Shown: piece by piece, positions 23,575 through 32,793 of the stretch
Numbering within the stretch: the first letter of the stretch is position 1
Layout of the letters: each line of letters starts with the position of its first letter
Assembly: GCF_015207735.1 (NCBI RefSeq)
Contig: NZ_JADEWG010000005.1
Span: 33,583 to 97,582 of the forward strand
DNA length: 64,000 bases
Direction: 5' to 3'
From: [Phormidium] sp. LEGE 05292
GTDB taxonomy: Bacteria; Cyanobacteriota; Cyanobacteriia; Cyanobacteriales; Aerosakkonemataceae
Notes under the pieces: model-generated
Database searches by the model: none
What the model saw: only the letters and a program-made list of their open reading frames with translations
What the model was told of the DNA's origin: nothing
Translations under genes and position numbers: made by a program

Positions 23575-23922
23575 ATGTTATATCAAATGGATGCAACCCA
23601 ATTTTATGGAATTTATATGATATTAGCATTTATGATAAACCTGAGCATAACTTTATATTCATTTATTTGCTTAATTAATGTTATACTTTTTTTTCCAGAA
23701 ATTAGTGAAATTAGTGAAAGAAATAAAATAGCTAGAATCATATTTGCTTTAACAAACCCACCATCTCAATGGCTAAAACAAAAATTTCCTGGTCTTGTGT
23801 TTAAACGCAAGAATGGTCAGAATGTAGAGTTTTACCCACTCATCTTATTGGTAATTTCAGTCTCTTTAGGGATGTTTTTACAATACTTAACGGCTCTTCC
23901 GCTTCCATACTTAAGAAGATAA
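23575..23922 (+). CDS. YggT-like membrane protein (tentative)
   Basis: A protein of 115 residues with two hydrophobic regions (about 13-39 and 88-106) around a central basic segment, ARIIFALTNPPSQWLKQKFP. That segment resembles the LYALTDP...R..P motif of YggT/CCB3 proteins, which act in membrane or cytochrome assembly. The composition is AT-rich and the similarity is loose, so the assignment is tentative. It could also be an unrelated small membrane protein. It lies alone between two minus-strand genes. Confidence 0.5.
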   Translation: MLYQMDATQFYGIYMILAFMINLSITLYSFICLINVILFFPEISEISERNKIARIIFALTNPPSQWLKQKFPGLVFKRKNGQNVEFYPLILLVISVSLGMFLQYLTALPLPYLRR

Positions 23923-23972
23923 GTAAGTCTGATTGCTCAAAACAACCAAACTCCTAACCTAATGCACCTCAA

Positions 23973-24419
23973 TTAAGATTGACCATAAGCTGCTAGTGCA
24001 TATTCCTTAAATCTTTCCAAATCTGCTTGAATTGTTGACTCGACAACTCTACCTAAAAACAAATTATCCATTATTTTACCCAACCAGCCAGGAATTCCAT
24101 AAGCTATTGTTAATTTAACAATGCTGCTACCGTGTCGATCGTAAAATCTCACTGCACCTCTATTCGGTAAACCATCAACAGATTCCCATTGAATAATTTG
24201 TTGCGGAACTATTTTTAAAATTCGCGACAACCAAGTAAATTCAAGACCTCCAGTAGCGAGTTTCCACCGGGATAAATCAGGATTTTCTTCCAAAACATGA
24301 ACCGATTCGATCCATTTCATCCACCGAGGCATTTGTTCCAAATCTGACCACAAACTCCAAGAGAATTCGATCGGAACTGCTACTTCTACTTGTACACTAT
24401 GTTCTAACCAGTCTGTCAT
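23973..24419 (-). CDS. SRPBCC (START/cyclase-dehydrase-like) family protein
   Basis: A protein of 148 residues with the helix-grip hydrophobic-ligand fold: it begins with a strand and helix (VQVEVAVPIEFSWSLWSDLEQMPRWMKWI), has a central cavity-forming beta-sheet, and ends with a long C-terminal helix (VESTIQADLERFKEYAL). It is probably cytoplasmic. It is in line with crtQ, which lies upstream on the same strand after a repeat element. I recall this pairing with zeta-carotene desaturase in other cyanobacteria, suggesting a role with carotenoid or another lipid ligand. That role is inference. Confidence 0.8.
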   Translation of the reverse strand: MTDWLEHSVQVEVAVPIEFSWSLWSDLEQMPRWMKWIESVHVLEENPDLSRWKLATGGLEFTWLSRILKIVPQQIIQWESVDGLPNRGAVRFYDRHGSSIVKLTIAYGIPGWLGKIMDNLFLGRVVESTIQADLERFKEYALAAYGQS

Positions 24420-24506
24420 TTTAATAATTGGTAATTGGTAGTTGGTAGTTGGTAATTTAAATTGCCAATTTTCACTGACAATTTAAATTACGATCGCCTA
24501 TTAACG

Positions 24507-24709
24507 CAAGTTGCTGGTTACAAATATTCTCGGTTCGATCCCCCCTAACCCCCCTTAACAAGGGGGGAACTGGATTCAAAGTCCCTTTTGTTAAGGGGAG
24601 AACTGGATTCAAAGTCCCTTTTGTTAAGGGGAGAACGGAATTTAAAGTCCCCCTTATTAAGGGGGATTTAGGGGGATCAAAAACGTTTAAATTCATAACC
24701 AGCAACTTG
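24507..24709. mobile_element. Candidate non-autonomous element with 14-bp terminal inverted repeats
   Basis: CAAGTTGCTGGTTA (24507-24520) and its exact complement (24696-24709) bound a 203-bp stretch between the SRPBCC gene and crtQ. Inside lies an array of three 33-bp units at 24568, 24601 and 24634, each with AAAGTCCC and TTAAGGGG parts, within an outer GATCCCCC/GGGGGATC palindrome. There is no transposase and no clear target-site duplication, so it may be a miniature element or a repeat hot-spot. Confidence 0.5.
24537..24678. repeat. 33-bp tandem repeats, three units
   Basis: Units of 33 bp (AACTGGATTCAAAGTCCC plus TTTTGTTAAGGGGAG, with variants) sit between CCCCTTAACAAGGGG- and CCCTTATTAAGGGGG-type hairpins. 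Because 33 is divisible by three, a minus-strand frame stays open through it as an 11-residue repeat. I regard that frame as a by-product. Confidence 0.8.
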
Positions 24710-24718
24710 AATTATCAT

Positions 24719-26155
24719 CTATTTTTTCTGGTTTAAAATTACTTTTGCCGCTTGTCTTCCCGAAATAGTTGCACCTTCCATACTATCAATGTAATCTTGT
24801 TGGGTGTAACTACCTGCTAGGAAAAAGTTAGGAATCGGTGTTTTTTGATTTGGACGATAAAGATCCATTCCTGGTGCTTCTCGATAGAGAGATTGGGCAA
24901 GTTTAACTACACTATACCAGGTCATATTTAATTTGCGGGAAGAGGGGAAAAGGTCATGTACTTGTTTGAGGACATGATTTGCGATCGCTTCATTACTCTC
25001 TTTAATAAAAGGATCGCCGGGAGTCAACACTAACTGCATTAAAGAACCTTGTCCTTCCCGATAATAATCTTCTGGACTAGTTAATGCTAAATCGGCAAAA
25101 CAGGAAAAATCTGCATCTGCGGTATAAAGTAAATTATCAATCCCAGAAGCGCGATCAAACTTTTGACTTGCTGGGTTATCTTGTAATTCTGTCACCCATC
25201 CATCAAAGCGCATTTGTACTGTCGCCACAGGTACAGCTTCTAATTTATAAATATTGTCGAATTCTTGCCACTTGCGCCAATCTTGAGGTAACAATCTTTG
25301 AATTCCGGGAACATCACAAGCACAAACATAAGCATCAGCGGTAATAGTTTCTTCCGTTTCCCCGTTCGCAACTACTAACCCTGTAACTTTGGTTTTTCCC
25401 GCTTCTTCGGCAAACAAAATTTCTCTAGTCCGACGACGAGTATAAATCTTTCCGCCTCGATCTTCTATATAGTTAACAATTGGTTTGTGTAAGTATTCAT
25501 TAGGTGAACCTGACAACATTCTTAATACGGAAGCTTCCGTTTTTGCAGCGAAAAACTGAAAAATTGTCAACATACAACGGGCGGAAATATTTTCAGTATC
25601 AATGAATCCTAACGCATAAGCGATCGGATTCCACATTCTTTTTAAACTACCATCCGATCCACCGTGACTCCTAAACCAATCAGCAAAGCTAATTCTATCA
25701 AGGTCGCGGATCGTTTTCATCGCTCCCTCGAAGTCTACCAAACCTCGAACTAGGGGACTAGTACCTAATGCGATCGCATTTTGCACTTTATCCTGTAACG
25801 AAAGTTGCGAAGTCGTAAAAAATGCCTTCAATCCATTAAAAGGCGCACCAGTAATAAACCGAAAATCTAACGCACCAGTTACGCCACCACGATTAATAAA
25901 AGTGTGGGTATGTTCCTTCAGCAGTAAGTTTTCCCCTGCTCCCACTTTCCGCATTAACTCGAATAAATTATAGTAGCAACCGAAGAAGACGTGCAAACCC
26001 ATTTCAATATGGTTGCCTTCTGCGTCTACCCAGCTACCAACCTTACCCCCGACAAAGGGACGAGATTCAAAAATTTCCACTTCGCATCCAGCATCGACTA
26101 GATCGATCGCTGTCGCCATTCCCGCTAATCCCGCACCAACAATTGCAACTCGCAT
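24719..26155 (-). CDS. crtQ: Zeta-carotene desaturase
   Basis: An FAD-dependent membrane-bound desaturase of 478 residues that converts zeta-carotene via neurosporene to lycopene with plastoquinone as acceptor. The N-terminal dinucleotide-binding motif [17 protein letters not shown] and the [13 protein letters not shown] region are as in plant-type ZDS (not the CrtI type). The middle contains the family block [21 protein letters not shown]. The C-terminal FAD-contacting segment [21 protein letters not shown] is complete. A SRPBCC gene follows on the same strand beyond a repeat element. Confidence 0.95.
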   Translation of the reverse strand: MRVAIVGAGLAGMATAIDLVDAGCEVEIFESRPFVGGKVGSWVDAEGNHIEMGLHVFFGCYYNLFELMRKVGAGENLLLKEHTHTFINRGGVTGALDFRFITGAPFNGLKAFFTTSQLSLQDKVQNAIALGTSPLVRGLVDFEGAMKTIRDLDRISFADWFRSHGGSDGSLKRMWNPIAYALGFIDTENISARCMLTIFQFFAAKTEASVLRMLSGSPNEYLHKPIVNYIEDRGGKIYTRRRTREILFAEEAGKTKVTGLVVANGETEETITADAYVCACDVPGIQRLLPQDWRKWQEFDNIYKLEAVPVATVQMRFDGWVTELQDNPASQKFDRASGIDNLLYTADADFSCFADLALTSPEDYYREGQGSLMQLVLTPGDPFIKESNEAIANHVLKQVHDLFPSSRKLNMTWYSVVKLAQSLYREAPGMDLYRPNQKTPIPNFFLAGSYTQQDYIDSMEGATISGRQAAKVILNQKK

Positions 26156-26242
26156 CCCAATCTGTTCCTGCTCAGTTTCTTTACATATTTTAATATCAGA
26201 CCGATCTTTTTCCCATACTGACAGGCAAGATTAGATAAATGC

Positions 26243-27301
26243 TTAAATCACTATACCTCTACCTCCTCTTCTATAATCTTTTAATTCATCTATGTAACTT
26301 TCCGGGAATACTTCCGGTGAAAACATCTCTCGCAAAGCCTGAAAATAAGGTACAAATAACTGTTGTTGTTCTCTCCCTAAACGATTACCTATTTCCTTAC
26401 CTAATAAATTAATCATTTGTCTGACTAACTCCCAGCGCACTTTTAATGTGGGATAAAGCATCACACATAAAGGAAATAACTCTTGCTGAATTCCTGCAAT
26501 ACTATTTTCGAGAACACATACCCACAAGTATACTTGAAACATTTCCACATCGCGGATGCTAGCAGTTTTTATCACAGGATTTTTCAGACTACCTGAATAG
26601 GTTGAGTAGTTCGGGTATAATTCAATAACTCGATCGCAAATATTTCTGGCAATTTCTGTACTTGCTGGTAATAGTTGTTGGACAACTATCAGATTTTTTG
26701 ATTCATAATCTTGATTAGCTGCGGCATCATAAGCTCGTTGTAATGGCATATACAAATGATCGTCAATCACTTTTAAATAACTTAATAATTCATTTTTATT
26801 TCGCAATGAAAGGTCTTCTATTAGAATTAGACCAGTGTAATGGAACTGCATACTCACAAAACCAATTACTCTGGGATCGTTAGCGGTATATTTCTTACGA
26901 ATTCCTCCCAAATATGGGCTGATAATTCTTGATAAATACTGCGGCGACAGCATTTGAGCATATATTTCTAAAGTTTTTTCATATACAGTAAAAACATCTT
27001 CACAAATTTGCCAAGGGTCTATTAAATTCGGATTTATCCGATGTCTTTGAATCTCTTTACCAATCAAATATTCTGTTTTATGCCACGCTTGTAAGCTAGT
27101 GTTCCGCAGCGAGTAGCGTAGTTTTTCTGCTATTAATAAACGCTGATTTTTAGCAGATGATTCTCTATTTGCATCTAGGCTATCTGTATGATCTTCTAAG
27201 TTCTGGACATACTTTTTAGCCCATTGTTTAGCCAGAGATTGGATTTCTTTACCTTTCGGTAGGTTGACATTTTGATGCTTTTGTTCTATAGGTGAAAACA
27301 T
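26243..27301 (-). CDS. Cyanobacterial protein of unknown function, helical
   Basis: About 352 residues from the ATG at 27301 (MFSPIEQKHQN); a longer frame uses TTG at 27319 and is less likely. The sequence is mainly alpha-helical and Gln/Leu-rich, without signal peptide or clear membrane helix. It has a cluster of aromatic residues (LIGKEIQRHRINPNLIDPWQ; ALREMFSPEVFPESYIDELK). I do not recognise any domain. It lies next to crtQ on the same strand, 87 bp upstream, but no functional link can be read from that. Confidence 0.7.
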   Translation of the reverse strand: MFSPIEQKHQNVNLPKGKEIQSLAKQWAKKYVQNLEDHTDSLDANRESSAKNQRLLIAEKLRYSLRNTSLQAWHKTEYLIGKEIQRHRINPNLIDPWQICEDVFTVYEKTLEIYAQMLSPQYLSRIISPYLGGIRKKYTANDPRVIGFVSMQFHYTGLILIEDLSLRNKNELLSYLKVIDDHLYMPLQRAYDAAANQDYESKNLIVVQQLLPASTEIARNICDRVIELYPNYSTYSGSLKNPVIKTASIRDVEMFQVYLWVCVLENSIAGIQQELFPLCVMLYPTLKVRWELVRQMINLLGKEIGNRLGREQQQLFVPYFQALREMFSPEVFPESYIDELKDYRRGGRGIVI

Positions 27302-27625
27302 ATCTTTAACACTTCCCAATGGTTTTTAACTGGCATAACTAAGGGGTTAACTAACTTTTGCTATTTTTTCACACAAGGTAAAATTTACCATTTGTTAGTA
27401 GCTTAATAAATATTAACATTACAATTATTAACTTGTACAAACAGTGGTTTAGTAGTGTAGAATACTTTTTTTAGGCGATCGCACAAAACGACGACTGGCA
27501 GATTTATCTAAATATACGCTACAAAAGTAGAGACGTTTCATCAAACGCCTCTACATTCTTTTTGCAGAAATCTAATCTATTTTACTTTTTTACCTTGACC
27601 TTTTCCTGTGGAAAAATTTGCACAG
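27302..27625. other. Intergenic region, about 320 bp
   Basis: AT-rich. It contains a HIP1 octamer (about 27475) and a palindrome, GTAGAGACGTTT with AAACGCCTCTAC (about 27529-27554), that could end the transcript of the minus-strand gene at 27626-29278. The promoter of the gene at 26243 should be here. Confidence 0.5.
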
Positions 27626-29278
27626 TTACTCCCAATCTAATTGAATTATCCGTTGCAGAGTCCCTAAACCCGCTTCTTCGTGGGAGATGAATTTAGCGGA
27701 AAACAAAGCCATCATATCTGGTAATTTTGGATTCCCTTTAGAAGCACCCTTTACCCCTCTAGCAACTAACAAACCACAATTACCTTTTGTTTTCTTAGTG
27801 CGAGAATCCCATTTTTTTCGTGCTTCTTTATGTGTAGAATCATTTTGACTAAACTCGCCAAACAGGTACATTTCCCCATTTTTTGTTTGCAAAATGCCTA
27901 AGTCATAAACATCGCTTTCAAAGGGGTCTTCCCCAGGATTAAAGAATATTTTATCTAAACCGCCTGCTGCTTCAATCTGTTCAATCAAAGTTATGGCTTT
28001 TGGGCGAGAAGTTTGGATTAAAATTACTGGGAAACCATCCCCTGTTTTCAGGACACTTTCTGTTAATTGAATGCTGTCTAAATTAGAACGAAAATAATCC
28101 ATCATTTCCCAAGTAACCATGTCAAGGCTGACAAAAGAATCTGGTGGGATTAAATCATCACGCAAGTCAGGCAAGAGGTCATCTTCATCATCTTCATCTT
28201 CGTCTTCAAGATCGACCAAACCTTCTGAACTAGCCATTTCCCACAATTCTTCGGTTACATCTGGCAAAGTTGCTACTTTCACAGATACTACCTGATTAGT
28301 TTCCGATCCTGGGGGCAGAGTAATGCGGTAGTTACTATTAATTTTCGGAATATCATCTATGGAGAGTCGGCGACGATGTTGGCGCAAAAATCGATTTAAA
28401 GCTGTGAGGGCGACAAAAACGGTTAATGCTTCTTCTTCAAATAAAGAAGCTCTTAAACCTTCTAAAGGATGAATATTGCCAAAATTAGGCTCGACTTCCG
28501 ACAATGATAAATCTGCCAGGTCGAGATCTTCGTCGTATTCTTCAAACAAATCTTCTGTTCTTTCAAAGGTGATAAATAAACAATCTTGTTTGAGGAAAGA
28601 TTCTTCTAGTTGTTCGATCGAGCTTTCTTGCTGTTGGATCACTGAAGCGCGAAATTGTTTCAAAGAATCCAAAGAACGGTATAACAGAATGCCGTATTCT
28701 TTGCCTAACATCCCTAAAATTGAGACATATAAAGTTTGAATATCCCATTTATTAATTTCGAGCGAAATTATCTGATGTTCCTCTAAAACTTCCCAAGGAG
28801 CACAGCGCCAAATTTCTTCAGCTACTTCCATTAATGGGGTAGCGTACTGGGGAGGCAAATTTGGAGGTTGAGAGTTTTGATCTTCTTCAAATTCCCGAAA
28901 TAATTCATCAATTAGCGGTAGGGAAGATACATATTCAATAGCAATACCTAAATCTTGCAATATGCCTCTTAAGTAAAATTGAATTTCCCGATCGCGCACC
29001 ACAATTTTTTGTGGTTTACCTGGTTTTACAGGCCCTTGGGGATACTCCATCGCCCGCAACAAAGTCCGCACAATGGCTTCTGGGCCTACTTCCGACCCCA
29101 CCACATCCATCGCCCGGACAACTCCCTGGCTTCCATCTACCCAGACAATACATTCTTTTTGTCCGTTGTAGTCAGACTCAACATTAGCAGATAAATGTCG
29201 GCGATCGCCCTCCCATACGCTGGGAATTTGATTTAAATTATTTAACCGACGATAGGTAGAGCGATTAAGAGTTGTCAT
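27626..29278 (-). CDS. Large cyanobacterial protein of unknown function
   Basis: A protein of about 550 residues from MTTLNRSTYRRL; a TTG start at 29290 is also possible. The composition is acidic, with an extreme stretch DLEDEDEDDEDDLLPDL near residue 370, and no membrane segment. The N-terminal third (KECIVWVDGSQGVVRAMDVV and IVVRDREIQFYLRGIL) reads as a mixed alpha/beta domain. The last third has FGEFSQNDSTHKEARKKWD and GNCGLLVARGVKGASKGNP. I do not recognise it beyond a cyanobacterial domain-of-unknown-function type. The gene is complete and stands alone. Confidence 0.75.
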   Translation of the reverse strand: MTTLNRSTYRRLNNLNQIPSVWEGDRRHLSANVESDYNGQKECIVWVDGSQGVVRAMDVVGSEVGPEAIVRTLLRAMEYPQGPVKPGKPQKIVVRDREIQFYLRGILQDLGIAIEYVSSLPLIDELFREFEEDQNSQPPNLPPQYATPLMEVAEEIWRCAPWEVLEEHQIISLEINKWDIQTLYVSILGMLGKEYGILLYRSLDSLKQFRASVIQQQESSIEQLEESFLKQDCLFITFERTEDLFEEYDEDLDLADLSLSEVEPNFGNIHPLEGLRASLFEEEALTVFVALTALNRFLRQHRRRLSIDDIPKINSNYRITLPPGSETNQVVSVKVATLPDVTEELWEMASSEGLVDLEDEDEDDEDDLLPDLRDDLIPPDSFVSLDMVTWEMMDYFRSNLDSIQLTESVLKTGDGFPVILIQTSRPKAITLIEQIEAAGGLDKIFFNPGEDPFESDVYDLGILQTKNGEMYLFGEFSQNDSTHKEARKKWDSRTKKTKGNCGLLVARGVKGASKGNPKLPDMMALFSAKFISHEEAGLGTLQRIIQLDWE

Positions 29279-29780
29279 AGAACAAAGCAAAAGAAGAACT
29301 ATATTGTCTGAGAATTTATGCTCAGGGACTTGACGTGAGAAGCAGTTGAGGTTTTAGATGAATCTACCTGCTTAAGTTACAGAAAAAGACTCCCTTTCTC
29401 TACACACTACACCCAAAACCCCTGATTGTGTTTGGACTGTACTTTCCTTTCAGTAGGGTTGCTGCTAGTGGAATCATTTTACCTCTCCTCACCTCCCACT
29501 ACCCATTATTACCAGCGTCAAAAAATCTAACTAGCAACTTCTTAGGTTATTAAGCTGTTCAGCATTTAAATAGCGGACGAGGATTTGGTAAAAAGGAACA
29601 GGGAACATAGACTACATGATTTAAATGCACGATCGCTTTCGTAGCAGAGAAATCTTTATCTTTAAAAAACTTATTCTCAAACTCCAGATTCACTCACCGA
29701 TTCTACCAAGCCGGATAAAATGTAATGATAGGCAAATATAGTCGATGTGATGCGGCATTTTTAAGGAGTAGCACAAACCC
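29279..29780. other. Intergenic region, about 500 bp
   Basis: The divergent promoter region for the unknown 550-residue protein (minus) and the IscA-type gene (plus). A CTGAG-AATTTATG-CTCAG hairpin lies near 29309-29326. An AAGGAG site stands close to the plus-strand gene start at 29781. I see no ORF or RNA gene. An unlisted small RNA cannot be excluded. Confidence 0.5.
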
Positions 29781-30137
29781 ATGTCTACAACAACTCAGTC
29801 TCAACAAAAAGGACTTCAAGTAACTGATGGTGCCCTCGCCCAACTGAAACTTCTCCGGGACAAACAAGGTCAAGACCTCTGTTTACGGGTGGGTGTGCGC
29901 CAAGGCGGTTGCTCTGGAATGTCCTACACAATGGACTTTATTGAGCCTAGCACTATTCGGGAAGAAGATGACGTTTTTGATTATGATGGCTTCCAGTTAG
30001 TGTGCGATCGCAAAAGTTTACTTTACATCTACGGTCTGATGCTTGACTACAGCGATTCAATGATCGGCGGCGGTTTCCAATTTACTAACCCCAATGCCAG
30101 TCAAACCTGTGGTTGTGGAAAATCTTTTGCTGTTTAA
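29781..30137 (+). CDS. IscA/SufA-type iron-sulfur assembly protein
   Basis: An A-type carrier of 118 residues for Fe-S cluster or iron delivery. The three ligand Cys residues are Cys44 (QGGCSGMSY), Cys110 and Cys112 ([10 protein letters not shown]). The intervening segment ([22 protein letters not shown]) fits the HesB/IscA fold. An AAGGAG site precedes the ATG. It is not surrounded by sufBCDS genes. A 13-bp inverted repeat follows it, and then a TPR gene. Confidence 0.93.
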   Translation: MSTTTQSQQKGLQVTDGALAQLKLLRDKQGQDLCLRVGVRQGGCSGMSYTMDFIEPSTIREEDDVFDYDGFQLVCDRKSLLYIYGLMLDYSDSMIGGGFQFTNPNASQTCGCGKSFAV

Positions 30138-30154
30138 TAATAAACAACGGAGCA

Positions 30155-30195
30155 ATTTTAGATTTAGGCTTTCTGATTGTGTCTAAATCTAAAAT
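30155..30195 (+). terminator. Inverted repeat after iscA-type gene
   Basis: ATTTTAGATTTAG (30155-30167) pairs with its exact complement at 30183-30195 over a 15-base loop. It is AU-rich, so it is a weak terminator candidate. Related CTAAATCTAAAA runs continue to 30260. Confidence 0.55.
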
Positions 30196-30262
30196 TCTCC
30201 CAAACACCCCAGATTTATCTGTGTGGTCAATCTAAAATCCCAAATCTAAAAGCTAAAATCGA

Positions 30263-30685
30263 ATGACTCAATCTGTTGACTCTCTGTTTGAATCGGCTAT
30301 TGAACGTTACAAAGCTGGAGAAGAACCAAAAGCATTAATTCCAGTGTTTAAAGACCTTTGCGATCGCACTCCCAAAAGTAGCGCCTCTTGGACTTGTTTA
30401 GCTTGGTTATACTTGCTAGAAAATCAACCAAATAACGCTTTAAAAGCTGCTCAAAAAGCCGTAAAATTAAATCCCCAAGACCCCCAAGCCAGAGTAAATT
30501 TAGCCGCAGCAATGTTAGAAACTGAACAAAAGGGAGTACGTCAACATATCGAAATTGTTCAGCAGATCATGGTCTTAGATGCAGAAATTCGCCAAGAAAT
30601 TATCGATAACATCCAAGATGGTTTAACGAGAAAACCGGATTGGGAAGGTTTAATTCGGATTCAAAAATGGTTGTCTGGAAATTAA
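30263..30685 (+). CDS. TPR-repeat protein
   Basis: A protein of 140 residues with at least two tetratricopeptide repeats (about 37-110: SASWTCLAWLYLLENQPNNA, then LKAAQKAVKLNPQDPQARV). It has no signal sequence. The last 30 residues are a helix with Trp (RKPDWEGLIRIQKWLSG). TPR proteins of this size act as binding adaptors, and the partner is unknown. The small membrane-protein gene follows 11 bp later and is probably cotranscribed. Confidence 0.85.
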   Translation: MTQSVDSLFESAIERYKAGEEPKALIPVFKDLCDRTPKSSASWTCLAWLYLLENQPNNALKAAQKAVKLNPQDPQARVNLAAAMLETEQKGVRQHIEIVQQIMVLDAEIRQEIIDNIQDGLTRKPDWEGLIRIQKWLSGN

Positions 30686-30696
30686 TTTGAGCCCCC

Positions 30697-30945
30697 ATGA
30701 AAGAGAAATTGCTTAATTGGCTGAATATAGCTTTGATGTGCAATTTGTTCCTAGTTTTGATTAGTTTTTTCTGGTTAGCGATCGCAGTCGTCGGCGAAAC
30801 AACAGGCGTTAATCTAGGTTGGAAACTCTGGCAAAAACTTTGGGAACCTGTCTTTACCCCAGCCATTGGTATTTTAATGGCTGGAGCACTTATTAGCGGC
30901 ATTAGTAGCTGGATCTCGAAGAAATTAAACTCCAAAGCTAGTTAA
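30697..30945 (+). CDS. Small two-helix membrane protein
   Basis: A protein of 82 residues with two hydrophobic segments, about 10-32 (MCNLFLVLISFFWLAIAVVG) and 56-72. A basic start and a basic Lys-rich end lie on either side. The interval to the TPR gene is 11 bp, which suggests a common transcript. I do not recognise a family and give no function. Confidence 0.65.
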   Translation: MKEKLLNWLNIALMCNLFLVLISFFWLAIAVVGETTGVNLGWKLWQKLWEPVFTPAIGILMAGALISGISSWISKKLNSKAS

Positions 30946-31085
30946 AGGCTCCAAGGCAGAAGGCTCCAAGGCAGAAGGGAAGAAAGGCAGAAGGGAAGAA
31001 AGGCAGAAGGTAGAAGGCAAGAAAAGATAAAGGTTATATTTTCATCCCCATCTCCCCATCTCCCCATCTCCCCAATCCCCAATAC
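30946..31085. repeat. AGGCAGA and CCCCATCT tandem-repeat tracts
   Basis: Two low-complexity blocks: purine-rich AAGGCAGAAGGGAAG units (about 30950-31025) and CTCCCCAT heptamers/octamers (about 31048-31085). They fill the gap between two convergent genes. The same families occur near 7.5, 57.9 and 63.8 kb. Confidence 0.75.
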
Positions 31086-32006
31086 CTAACTCAAAAAAGA
31101 CTTCAAAGCAGGTTTTAAATCGGGGTATTTATAAGTAAAACCAGATTCTAAAGTGCGTTTTGGTAAAACTTTTTGACCTTCTAAAACCACCATTGCTGCA
31201 TCACCCATGAGCAATTCTAAAGCAAAAGCGGGGACAGGCAACCAAGAAGGTCGATGCAAAACATCTCCTAAAGCGTGGCAAAAATCTGCCATTCTTACAG
31301 GATTAGGAGCAGTAGCATTATAAACTCCTTCTATTTCTGGTTGCTTTAAAGCGGCGACTATTAAGTTAACCAAATCATCAACTTCTATCCAAGAAAACCA
31401 TTGTTTTCCAGTTCCAATTGTACCCCCGGCAAACAATTTAAACACAGGTAACATTTTAGCGATCGCACCACCCATACCCAAAACTACCCCAAAGCGCAAA
31501 ATAGCCAATCTCACTCCCAAATCTTTCACTTTTTGCGCCTCAGCTTCCCAAGCAATACAAACTTGGGCTAAAAAATCATCACCCGGAGGACTACTTTCCT
31601 GATAGGCAGCAGTTTCGCTAGTGCCATAATAGCCAATAGCCGAAGCATTTACTAACACTGAAGGTTTTTTTTCTGCATTAGCAATAGCCTCAACTAACTT
31701 TTGCGTACCAATTTTTCGGCTATTAATAATTTCTTGTTTCCGTTCCGCCGTCCAACGACCTTCACCAATCGGAGCACCAGCCAAATTAACTACACCATCA
31801 CAACCAGAAATTACCTTTTGCCAATCCCCAGATTGATGAGGATTGTAAGCCACAATTTCTACATTTGGGAAAGCACTTTTCGGAAAAACTCGATTAGCAT
31901 GATCGGTATTGCGAGTTAAGATGATCGTGCGATCGCCTTCAGCTTGTAACCTTTTTACTAAATAACTTCCTACAAATCCTGTAGCACCAGTAATTGCAAC
32001 TTTCAT
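31086..32006 (-). CDS. TIGR01777-type SDR epimerase family protein
   Basis: A protein of 306 residues from MKVAITGATGFVGSYL; the longer frame to 32060 adds an unlikely extension. It has a Rossmann-type NAD(P)-binding glycine motif at the N-terminus, VNLAGAPIGEGRW in the middle, the SAIGYYG segment with the active Tyr, and a C-terminal extension (the DUF1731-like part, RPSWLPVPAFALELLMG, LESGFTYKYPDLKPAL). This is the extended short-chain dehydrogenase group that includes YfcH; it is widely conserved, but its substrate is unknown. Confidence 0.9.
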   Translation of the reverse strand: MKVAITGATGFVGSYLVKRLQAEGDRTIILTRNTDHANRVFPKSAFPNVEIVAYNPHQSGDWQKVISGCDGVVNLAGAPIGEGRWTAERKQEIINSRKIGTQKLVEAIANAEKKPSVLVNASAIGYYGTSETAAYQESSPPGDDFLAQVCIAWEAEAQKVKDLGVRLAILRFGVVLGMGGAIAKMLPVFKLFAGGTIGTGKQWFSWIEVDDLVNLIVAALKQPEIEGVYNATAPNPVRMADFCHALGDVLHRPSWLPVPAFALELLMGDAAMVVLEGQKVLPKRTLESGFTYKYPDLKPALKSFLS

Positions 32007-32240
32007 GACCGCCTCTGAGTAAGATCGTTTCTCTTTAAGTTTGCTACAGATTATTGACAAGAGGACACGGGAAAGTTCTTTAACTTAAAACACAACCAGG
32101 ATTTATGGATTTACATGATGAACTGGATTGATGATTTGATTTATTGGAAGACCCGGAATTAATCTTGTTAATCCTTTCATCCTTCAATCCTGGTCAATCT
32201 TTCTCTTTAACTCAAAACTCGCTCACTCAAAATTCAAAAC

Positions 32241-32621
32241 TCAACCATTTTTCTCTGGTTCTCCGTAAGCCATGCCATTAGCCTCAGCATAGCGATTCAT
32301 AAACCGCATAAATCTGTCCCAATGGTCTTCGCGATCGATCTCAAACCTGCATTCAACCCGCTGTAAATCATCACCTTCCGGCCCACCAAAAATAAACTTT
32401 ACCCCACTCGGTTCAACCGTAATTTCCCCTTCCGAATCGAGCAAACGCAAAGCATTAGAAAACCTATTTTTAAAGCTATTAAAATTTTCCACAGCCTTCA
32501 ACTGCTTGAAAACCATCAAAACAGATTTAGCACCCGTAGAACGATTGCGGCGTAAACTCACATCAGCCAACTCTTCAGAAATACCTTCAAAAAACTGGAT
32601 GGTAGGAATTTGTACTGTCAT
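32241..32621 (-). CDS. psb28: Photosystem II assembly factor Psb28 family
   Basis: A small protein of 126 residues that binds the cytoplasmic face of PSII assembly intermediates near CP47. Family motifs: PTIQFFEGISEELADV near the start, EGEITVEPSGVKFIFGG in the middle and HWDRFMRFMNRYAEANGM at the end. The IQFFEGISE start and VEPSGVKFIF recall the Psb28-2 paralogue rather than Psb28-1, but this rests on memory. A single-gene transcript is likely, with a palindromic repeat upstream toward dxs. Confidence 0.9.
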   Translation of the reverse strand: MTVQIPTIQFFEGISEELADVSLRRNRSTGAKSVLMVFKQLKAVENFNSFKNRFSNALRLLDSEGEITVEPSGVKFIFGGPEGDDLQRVECRFEIDREDHWDRFMRFMNRYAEANGMAYGEPEKNG

Positions 32622-32658
32622 GTAATAAAGATATAGAAACTTAACAATTAGTATAACG

Positions 32659-32730
32659 GTAGTGGGTAGTAGGTAATGGGATTGCCGTCACCAGCTACCA
32701 ACTACCAATTACCCACTACCCACTACCCAA
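32659..32730. repeat. GTAGTGGGTA/TACCCACTAC palindromic short repeats
   Basis: GTAGTGGGTAGTAGGTAATG-type units (32659-32680) face complementary CCACTACCCACTACCC units (about 32710-32730). They form an imperfect hairpin between psb28 and dxs promoters. Confidence 0.7.
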
Positions 32731-32793
32731 TGCCACAAATCCTCTACAGTTAAGAATGTAAATAAAATCTAATAGTCGAGAGAGTAGGCCAGT

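Noticed and set aside
24472..24705. 77-residue frame with 11-residue repeats
   Set aside because: The 33-bp repeat keeps the frame open; the sequence is palindromic repeat DNA found in intergenic regions.
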